Source of the DNA: Collodictyon triciliatum | Taxonomy: Eukaryota > CRuMs | Reading direction: 5' to 3' | NCBI GenBank assembly: GCA_043381765.1 | Contig: JBHJMP010000030.1 | Coordinates: 1-28,329 of the forward strand | DNA: 28,329 nucleotides | In this document: positions 21,357 through 28,329 of the stretch, in pieces | Position numbering within the stretch: position 1 is the stretch's first letter | Layout of the letters: each line of letters begins with the position of its first letter | Made by a program: the position numbers and the translations under genes | The notes under the pieces: model-generated | Told to the model about the DNA's origin: nothing | Seen by the model: only the letters and a program-made list of their open reading frames with translations | Databases searched by the model: none

Positions 21357-21858
21357 TTTTTTTTGTTTTTTGTTTTTTGTTTTTTGTTTTTTGTTTTTTG
21401 TTTTTTGTTTTTTGTTTTTTGTTTTTTGTTTTTTGTTTTTTGTTTTTTGTTTTTNNNNNNNNNNNNNNNNNNNNNNNNNNNNNNNNNNNNNNNNNNNNNN
21501 NNNNNNNNNNNNNNNNNNNNNNNNNNNNNNNNNNNNNNNNNNNNNNNNNNNNNNNNNNNNNNNNNNNNNNNNNNNNNNNNNNNNNNNNNNNNNNNNNNNN
21601 NNNNNNNNNNNNNNNNNNNNNNNNNNNNNNNNNNNNNNNNNNNNNNNNNNNNNNNNNNNNNNNNNNNNNNNNNNNNNNNNNNNNNNNNNNNNNNNNNNNN
21701 NNNNNNNNNNNNNNNNNNNNNNNNNNNNNNNNNNNNNNNNNNNNNNNNNNNNNNNNNNNNNNNNNNNNNTTTTTTGTTTGTTTTTGTTTTTTGTTTTTGT
21801 TTTTTGTTTGTTTTTTGTTTTTTTTTCTTGTTTTTGTTTTTTGTTTGTTTTTTGTTTG
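21357..21858. repeat. (TTTTTTG)n repeat with 315-N gap (21455-21769)
   Basis: The left side is a clean 7-bp T6G array. The right side, after the gap, has irregular TTTTTGTTTG units. The gap falls in the array, as with the GTAT repeat. Confidence 0.95.
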
Positions 21859-21940
21859 GAAGTATCAAAGCGGTATGGCGAACCAAATTATAAATGTGTC
21901 CCAAATTTCTCGTGAGAATACCAAAAACGTATTATTCCAG

Positions 21941-22079
21941 TTATAGATTTTTAGAAGAATCATTTAAAGGGCGGTGGCCGGGAGAAGATGCGCACTGCCT
22001 CATCCAAACTCACGAAGTTACTTTTTCTTACAGAACCCAGGATTTCAGCCGCTCAAAGCCACTTCGTCCATCTGATATG
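21941..22079 (+). CDS. Orphan exon-like ORF, unknown
   Basis: Between acceptor ATTATTCCAG (ending 21940) and donor ATG|GTTAGT (22080) lies an open 139-bp stretch with good codon-like composition. It encodes 46 residues including FKGRWPGEDAHCLIQ and RTQDFSRSKPLRPSDM. I found no neighbouring exon on the plus strand: to the left is a gapped repeat and to the right is the 3' end of the minus-strand gene. It may be a gene remnant, a noncoding transcript exon, or one exon of a gene whose others lie in the gap. No family recognised. Confidence 0.3.
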
Positions 22080-22302
22080 GTTAGTATCTGATTCTAGACT
22101 GCATAAGTTTGGAGTTAAAGTGTGGGATTGTCTTTATTCTCATTTTGAAGCCCTTCTGTAAACAAGAAAACCACTTGAGTCCAGTAAAAAAGAGAGTGCA
22201 CGGGGTACAACCTGATTATTTTAAAGAGCTACTTTACCACTTATAATTTTTTATGTGAAAAAATGTAAGAGACATACTTACTCCAAGGCGATGGATATAC
22301 AT
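22080..22302. other. Short intergenic stretch downstream of the STAND/WD40 gene
   Basis: This AT-rich sequence holds the presumed 3' UTR of the minus-strand gene. Nothing else is evident. Confidence 0.5.
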
Positions 22303-25300
22303 TTATTCGGTGGAAGTCTTTCTCTTGTAAGCTGATAAAACTTTCCTCCACTCTGCCGCTTTCTCCATGTTTCTCTCGACACCCCACGCATTCTCATAAC
22401 ACTCGACCATCAATAAAGCCTGGAATTTTGTGACTCTGCCTTGCTCGCAAAACTGAATAAAGCTCGCATCGAAAGAAACCGCGCCCATGGAAAGCAGGAG
22501 TAATTTGTTGAATTGGCTCAACCCTGTGACGTTCCTGAGCTGAATCTTTCTGTCCTCGGTTTCCCTCAGAATTTGAATTTGAGCAGTTTCCTTGTCACTG
22601 ATGTTTGCTGCATCAATCAGAGGTATTACGTATCTGACCCTGCTCGAAACGGGTGTAATTTCCATGATACCATGTATTTCGGTGAAAGTTTTGCCTTCAA
22701 GACACGTAGCCTTCGTTTTCTGTGTTGTTTTGATTTGGTTTTCTGCGATTATATTCCAAATACGTACTGCGTTATCTTCACTTGCTGATATTAACCAGTT
22801 TTCATGATTGAGACCTTGGAAACTACAAACACTCCAGACGATGTCTGTGTGACCTTCGAATAATCGAATTTGATGACCTGTTGTCATATCCCAGATACGT
22901 ATTGTGTTATCGCCACTTCCAGAAGCCAACCACTTTTCGCCGTTCGAACCATCAATGCCGCAAACACAGTTGACATATTTCAAATGACCCTGTAAAACTT
23001 CTATTTGGTTTCCTGTAGCTACATCCCAGACGCAAACTGTTTTATCGTTGCTCCCAGAGGCCAACCATTTTTCACCATTCGGTCCTTGGATGCTGCAAAC
23101 ACTTCTTACTGAGCCTGTATGGCCTTTGTATACCTTGATTTGGCTTCCTGTGGCCACATCCCAAATACGTATTGTATTGTCACCGCTTCCAGAAGCCAGC
23201 CATTTTTCGCCATTCGGTCCTTGAATACTGCAAATACTATTCACACCTCCTGCATGTCCTTCTATTACTTTGATTTGGCTTCCTGTGGCCACATCCCAAA
23301 CACGAATTGTTTTATCACTACTCCCAGAGGCCAACCAGTTTTCACCATTCGGTCCTTGAATCCTGCATACGTAATTGATAAACTTTGTGTGTCCTTTTAG
23401 GGTTTTGATAGGGTTTCCTGTGACTAAATCCCAAATGCGTATTGTTTCGTCGTTGCTCCCAGAAGCCAGCCAGCTTTCACCATTCGGTCCTTGGACACTA
23501 CAAACTAAGTTGACATCATTCGTGTGGCCCTCCAGTCTTTTTATTAGTCTCCCTGTGGCTAAATCCCAAATACCTATTGTTTTATCATTACTCGCAGAAA
23601 CCAGCCACTTTTCACCATTTGGTCCCTGAATACCACAAGCACTCATGACCCCATTAGTATGACCTTCCAGCTTTTTATAGAGAATTCCGAACTTCACATT
23701 ATTCATGAGTGAATTATCAAAAGCACAATTACCAAGCATCGAATCTGTGAAATCCACACCATCCAAGTTGGCACCAGTGAGATTTGCATCATCAAGGATT
23801 GAGTTACTAAGATTTGCATGTGGAATTTTGATGTATGATAAATCCATTCCACCAAAAGATACATCCATAAAATTCAAAAGTGTGACAGCATCAGATGCAG
23901 CCTTTGATTTGCTTTCATCGTTCTTTGACATGTAGACAATCCTGAATAATGAAGCAATTATTTGCTCTCGATTCCACTCGCCATCTAATTTTACATCACT
24001 GAGATTTTTACTGATGAGTTCCTTGACCCTGGTAAACTCCACGGGTTCTTTGATGATTTCAATTTCTCTCGAATAGAAAGATATGTGTTCGCATGAGTTT
24101 AATGTTCTGGCGTGAATCCATCCGAGTTTATCGGCAAATCTATCTCTCATGTCAGTCCAAAAGTCAACTGCTTCGTTACTTTGCTTCAGTTCCTTGTAAA
24201 TCTTGTCTGCATTCTCACAAGCCACCCAACAGTCCCAATTTTCATAGGATGAATTTTCTCCATATCTTATAATTGCAGTCTTAAACAAAAGAATGGCTGC
24301 GCAATATTCTTTCTTTTCTTCCAGAAATTTACCTATTGCTGCGCACTGCGATCCATTTCCCAGTGATATGATGGTTTGTGTCTCCTTTCTGATTACAGCA
24401 GCTTTACGAAAATACTCGACAACACGGTCCAACCTGAGTATATTGACCTTACTCAACGAAATATGTTTTTCAGACCATGGCATGGTGGGTACATTAATTT
24501 TCTATTTAATAATTTTATTTTACCTTTTTAACTCAAAATTTGTATTTCCAATATTTTCAAGGGCAGTTGCGTTTTCAACTTCATCAATCTTAAACTCCTT
24601 AGAGCTATAACTTGACCCTTTCAAATATTTACTACAGTCTAGAAGGAAAATATTCGACAATCGTGTCCTTTCGTGAGTCCACCCAAGATTTTCGTTGAAT
24701 CTATCTTTCATTTCAGCCCAAAATTGATATAGATTCTGATAAAGGTTGTTTTCGTAGCAATATTGATTCACATTCTCACACGCAATCCAACAGTCCAAAT
24801 GTTCATAGGTGAAGCCCTCAGCGGACTTGACAGCAGCAGTTTTGTAAAGTTGGACAAATATTTCATGCTCTTTCTTTTCTTTCATAAATCGAGCAATAAT
24901 TTCAATTTGTTGGATTTGATTTAACGACATTACGGTTTTCGTTTGTTCTCTTACAATGGCCGCCTTTTGAAAGCTATCGATCGACTGAGCAAAGCTGAAT
25001 GATATTTCATTATGAATTTATTTTGGGGCTATGCGCTTCCTGAGCAATTTATAAAAATAAAAAAAAACCTTTTCAACTCAAAGTTTGTTTTGCCAATATT
25101 CTCAAGTGAAGTTGAGAAATCAATATGCTTATCTCCCAGTGTCCTTTTTCGAATTTCTAACGTCTTGGCATAAGTCTCTAAGGCTCCTTTGAAACTAAAT
25201 ATTTAAATGTTAAAATAAAAAAAGAAGCATATCGTAGTCATAGTTTCCATTTATTTTTTTCGTGTAAATGTCCTTTTATATTCTCTTTTACCAGATTTGC

Positions 25301-26926
25301 TTGTTGATAACGTTAAATTCTTGTTATTTAGCCTTCAGATAAAATTATATATTTAAAAAAATACTCCTTCATGTCATAGCTGATGTCGCCGATCATTTCA
25401 TTGCAAGCCACAACATTTGGGTGGTTCTCACCAAGAGCAGAGATGAAGATATCAAGTGATTGCTTGAGACAGGACATTGCTTCCTTTCGACTACACAAGA
25501 TGGTTTTAAATACTATAAATGTAACCAAATATGGTGGAAATTATAGGAAAGACACCAATTTACTTTTTGCTTTGAAGATGAACTTTTGCTATAAACTGGA
25601 TTGTTGAAGCAACAGATGCGTGATTTGCTCCCAGTGATTTTTCAAGTATACACTTTCCTTTATGGTAGTTGTCAATGGCTTCTTTGAACCTAAATTATAT
25701 TTAAAAATTATATTGATATTTCTATGTATGATGAATCTTTCATCTAAAATGGTAAGGAAATCCGAATATTCATCACTTTTTTTCAGCTAGAGAAACATGA
25801 CCGAGGTTTATATACGATGATGCAACAAGAGGATGCTCATTTCCAACTTTTCTTTGGCGAATTTCCATGGATTTTCTGTATTCGCTCACACCTTGCCAAA
25901 TCCTAGGTATTATGAGTAATCAAATCATTTGTTTAAGCATAATTGCTTCAAAATCATATTTATACTTGTTCTGCTTCATATAGATATCCCCAAAGCGGTC
26001 ATAAGACTGAGCTACTTGTAGGTCATGCTCACCAAGCTGTTTCATTCTCATATCAAAAGATTTTTTGTACTCCTCAAGTGCTTCATTTATTCTAGGGATA
26101 CAGTTTTTCGATAAATACTTGATATGAATGTCTCAATCATAGTTCCGTATAGATACTTATTCTCTCGCTGGTAGATGAAACCTATTTCATCATGTATGGT
26201 GGCAACACTTGCAGTATTAGTTTCACTTTTTACGATGGAATCGAGACATTTCTTATAGTAAACCATCGATTCGCCCCAGCTATTATTGATGCATTAGTGG
26301 TTTACATAGAATCAAAAAAATATAAAATTTTTATTTTAGTTAGCACATTCAATTAATTGTTTTCTTTTACTTTTGGAGATTTTTGTAGACGCGACCAAGA
26401 TTCAAGTAATCTGTGGTCTTAAATTCTATAGTGCATGAGTTAGGCTTAAATATACGACCTCTCAATTTAGATACTTATAAAGGAAAACGCGTGAAATTTA
26501 TTTATCAAAATATTTTTAAAAGAGGCATGAATGGTATGGTTATCACCTTCTTTCTGGTGCTTTCCGAGGCGTATGTTTAGGACAGACAATAGAAAGGAAT
26601 TTTCATATGATTCCAAAAAAAACTCAACTAGTAGGTCTCCTACTTTATCTGTGGCCTGTAGCCATTAATTTGTTTTTTTTTAAAAAAAAAAAAAAAGAAT
26701 TTCAGGTTATAAGATGTGATTGATAAAAGGAAAAGTGAATATAATTTCTCAACCTTGGACATAGTTCTATAGATATCCTTGTAGTCTGCAGCCCCACTAG
26801 TGTTTATTGCTCTCCAGCATGTAAAGAATTCATAACGATAGCGACCACTGAGCATGATACTGATGACCTGTTGATAGTCAAGAGAATTTTGAGCAAGGAC
26901 CACCGAAAAAGAATCAACCAATCAAC

Positions 26927-26997
<71 letters not shown>

Positions 26998-28103
26998 GAT
27001 TGGTAGAGTATTTTGTCCATTCACATTTTAATTCGAAATTTTGATATCAGAGGGCATACGTGCTTTTGTTTTATGTATTCAACTAGTAAATTGAACGAAT
27101 TTCCTCGTAGTAACTGATAGCATATCTCTGCAGCGAGCTCTTCGTCTACATCCACAATCTCTGAGTATTGGCCATACAGCCATTCTCCATAACTTTCATG
27201 AGCACTCCGTAAAGTTTGGCTATCTGGGAAGTAAACCTTCTCAGAAGTCTCCAAAAGCAACTGATGGAAGTACATATATCTGGTGTGATGAAATTTAGTG
27301 GGGTAATATAAAATTAACAAGCATCAAATAACAAAATAAGGATAATATAGGAGACTAACCTTCCATTTCGAACAAAGAGTGAATCAATAAGGGTGAAGAA
27401 GAAAGATTTCCTATAAAAAAAATATATTTAAATGGTTGTGTTCATGAACGCAGAAAGTTTTATTGCGATAAATTTCATGTGATATCGATGCCATCAATAC
27501 AAAAGCATAGAAATTACCACTCAGCGAGCTCAAATCCGCCTCCAATAATATCTTTCATGTACCTATCCAAATCTCCCTCGCTCAATCCGATGCGAGAAAC
27601 ATACAAAACTTTCATCGAAGGGGCAACATATTTCGCATCTAAATATCGTTTAATAATCAAAGCCATGATTAAGTTAATGAAAATAAAATTCATATACAAC
27701 AGTTTTAATTACCTCTTCTGTCAAACTTAAGCTGCCAGCGTTGTATGATAAGAGTATAGAGATCGATCACACCATCTGTCGAAAGTAGCGTATTCAACTC
27801 TTCATCAAGCTTTTCATATACCCCAAAAATCCTAATTTCACCAAGAATGATACGAAGATACAGGGGATGACCTAAAAAAAATATGGTAAATATTTGACTA
27901 GGGTTGATTGAGCGTAGTGTTCACATTTCAGTTGTGAAAAAAAAAGTCGTACCGGTGTCTTCGTAATCTGCTAAGATCATTTGCATTTGTTTTTCGTTCA
28001 AAACTTTATCGTAGCATGTGAGAAATGATTCCACACACTCTTTAACTTCTTCTTTTGTTAATTTGGCGACGGCAATAGGCTCCAACCCATTTTGCACAGC
28101 GTG
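22303..28103 (-). CDS. NPHP3-like STAND NTPase C-terminal part with TPR, pentapeptide and WD40 repeats (5' partial)
   Basis: At least 16 exons are visible on the minus strand: 28103-27953, 27871-27713, 27638-27518, 27410-27360, 27279-27060, 26867-26754, 26655-26547, 26458-26371, 26279-26157, 26091-25966, 25902-25777, 25689-25564, 25490-25365, 25194-25069, 24973-24524 and 24433-22303. All are in phase with GT-AG junctions, giving 1448 residues to the stop. The order is helical/winged-helix part of a nephrocystin-3-type NTPase, TPR array, two copies of an unnamed helical module, pentapeptide repeats, seven WD40 repeats, and a tail with a Sel1-like unit (ALLMVECYENAWGVERNMEK). The P-loop part would lie beyond the right edge and is not seen. 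STAND proteins with such repeats act as ligand-triggered switches; that role is inference here. The last exon is 2131 bp without introns, unlike its small-exon neighbours. A single-ORF caller would begin at ATG 24483, which I place inside the last intron. Confidence 0.82.
22732..23676 (-). other. Seven WD40 repeats, 45 residues each
   Basis: Seven back-to-back 45-residue (135-bp) repeats follow the scheme 'k-x-x-GH-x12-QGPNGE-x-WLaSgSxDxTiriWDvaTGxqI', enough for one closed beta-propeller. Repeats 2-6 are the most alike (QGPNGEKWLASGS recurs). Repeats 1 and 7 are the most diverged (WLVSAS, WLISASEDNAV). The fixed GPNGE insertion is characteristic of this set. Confidence 0.95.
23689..23868 (-). 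other. Pentapeptide repeats
   Basis: About twelve consecutive A/x-[DNS]-[LFM]-x-x units, best seen in PHANLSNSILDDANLTGANL and GVDFTDSMLGNCAFDNSLMN. Every fifth residue is Leu, Ile, Met or Phe, as in a quadrilateral beta-helix. The tract sits directly before the first WD40 repeat, where it could act as a rigid spacer. Confidence 0.88.
23870..24973 (-). other. Duplicated helical module of about 130 residues, family unknown
   Basis: Exon 24973-24524 and the first part of exon 24433-22303 encode two clearly related stretches. Shared landmarks in order: KAAIVREQTKT / KAAVIRKETQT; EKKEHE / EKKEYC; LYKTAAV / LFKTAII; YEHLDCWIACEN / YENWDCWVACEN; FWAEMKDRFNENLGWTHERT / FWTDMRDRFADKLGWIHART. Copy 1 continues into a degenerate TPR half (ALENIGNTNFELKR) like that of exon 25194-25069. 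Copy 2 continues into the pentapeptide region. I recognise no named domain. It may be diverged TPRs. Confidence 0.75.
25069..26458 (-). other. TPR array on same-phase exons of about 126 bp
   Basis: Exons 26279-26157 (123 bp) and 26091-25966, 25902-25777, 25689-25564, 25490-25365 and 25194-25069 (126 bp each) start and end in phase 2, and each encodes one 41-42-residue kinesin-light-chain-type TPR. Examples are FKGALETYAKTLEIRKRTLG and LEEYKKSFDMRMKQLGEHD. Exon 26458-26371 carries the second half of an earlier TPR (TTDYLNLGRVYKNLQK). Its first half is on exon 26655-26547. The array should form a superhelical ligand- or partner-binding surface. Confidence 0.88.
26673..26696. repeat. T9A15 near-palindrome in an intron of the STAND/WD40 gene
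   Basis: Nine T followed by fifteen A between exons 26867-26754 and 26655-26547. It has the same layout (G, T run, A run, GAA) as the tracts at 2564 and 6676. Confidence 0.7.
26911..26996. repeat. (AATC)n tetranucleotide microsatellite
   Basis: AATCAACC units pass into a pure AATC array, located in the intron between exons 27279-27060 and 26867-26754. It stays partly open in frame and falsely extends an ORF upstream of the acceptor at 26868. Confidence 0.93.
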
Positions 28104-28162
28104 CTTTTGAATGCATAATTTTTAGCACATTTACCAGATAAAGAAAAATTAATAAAAGAACT

Positions 28163-28329
28163 TGAGAGTGGAGCAGGAGCAGGAACAGGAACAGGAACAG
28201 GAACAGGAGCAGGAGCAGGAACAAGAACAAGAACAGGAACAGGAACAGGAACAGGAACAGGAACAGGAACAGGAACAGGAACAGGAACAGGAACAGGAAC
28301 AGGAACAGGAACAGGAACAGGAACAGGAA
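28163..28329. repeat. (GGAACA)n hexanucleotide repeat
   Basis: A hexamer array that starts with GGAGCA/GGAACA mixtures, becomes pure GGAACA, and runs off the right edge. It lies upstream of the first visible exon of the STAND/WD40 gene and is therefore probably intronic. Confidence 0.95.

Larger units (their letters stand above)
20773..21940. other. Intergenic repeat-rich region
   Basis: This is the upstream side of the ZC3H3-like gene and presumably carries its promoter. It holds an AAAAG-type purine run (20898-21003), a short unassigned open stretch on the plus strand from ATG 21007, and the T/G repeat with a gap at 21357-21858. I see no gene that I can support before the orphan exon at 21941. 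Confidence 0.55.
26547..28103 (-). other. NPHP3-like region C-terminal to the NTPase core (winged helix and helical)
   Basis: Seven exons (28103 to 26547) encode, in order: a helical piece ending in KVLNEKQMQMILADYEDT; HPLYLRIILGEIRIFG, matching the 'nPLyLkvvleELR.FG' pattern of STAND NTPases; LYVSRIGLSEGDLDRYM, the 'laaSRrGLsE.EL' winged-helix pattern; FTLIDSLFVRNGRYMYFHQL, a 'LvsrnGrl.f.H' pattern; then AAEICYQLLRG, SGRYRYEFFTCWRAI and KVGDLLVEFFLES leading into TPRs. This order matches what I recall of nephrocystin-3-like proteins. No Walker motif is in the window. Confidence 0.7.

Noticed and set aside
21315-21946. Phe/Val/Cys or Lys/Asn repeat ORFs
   Set aside because: Products of the T6G array and its N gap.
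26911-26996. AATC array considered as a CRISPR-like or regulatory repeat
   Set aside because: A plain tetranucleotide microsatellite with no spacers, in a eukaryotic intron.
1-28329. tRNA, rRNA, CRISPR, insertion sequences or retroelement ORFs
   Set aside because: None seen on either strand by eye; no transposase, reverse transcriptase or integrase motifs in the open frames.

Overview
The window is eukaryotic nuclear DNA. It is AT-rich, its genes are split by many short GT-AG introns (roughly 45 to 500 bp), it is full of simple repeats, and assembly gaps sit in or next to low-complexity sequence. There are no operons, Shine-Dalgarno sites or bacterial signals. A microbial eukaryote fits, because intron-dense cilium genes lie beside a STAND-type NTPase/TPR/WD40 protein. 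A rhizarian such as a foraminiferan (Reticulomyxa-like) is my best guess from the gene style, but nothing here proves it.

Layout. (1) 1-331: an 8-bp tandem repeat, then a possible last exon of an upstream gene. (2) 332-12652, plus strand: a complete CFAP74/FAP74 homologue, a motile-cilium central-pair protein, rebuilt by hand as 47 exons that stay in phase throughout (about 1705 residues). (3) 13321-16499, plus strand: a signal-peptide, Cys-rich, multi-pass membrane protein interrupted by a GTAT repeat with a 100-N gap and by a 746-N gap. (4) 17055-20772, minus strand: an 8-exon ZC3H3-type protein with five CCCH zinc fingers (about 784 residues) and an Asn/Thr repeat tract near its N-terminus. 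(5) 20773-22302: intergenic repeats, a 315-N gap and one orphan exon-like ORF. (6) 22303-28103, minus strand: at least 16 exons (1448 residues in the window, 5' end outside). They encode the C-terminal part of a nephrocystin-3-like STAND NTPase, a TPR array, a duplicated helical module, pentapeptide repeats, a seven-repeat WD40 propeller and a Sel1-like tail. (7) 28104-28329: another tandem repeat.

The genes do not look functionally linked. CFAP74 implies that the organism, at least at some life stage, builds motile 9+2 cilia. ZC3H3 belongs to nuclear poly(A)-RNA handling. The last gene is the most unusual locus: a multi-repeat STAND architecture like those of NLR-type sensors, with TPRs carried on interchangeable same-size, same-phase exons and WD40 repeats that are strongly alike. 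Exon boundaries were read by eye from splice motifs and phase agreement, with no transcript data.
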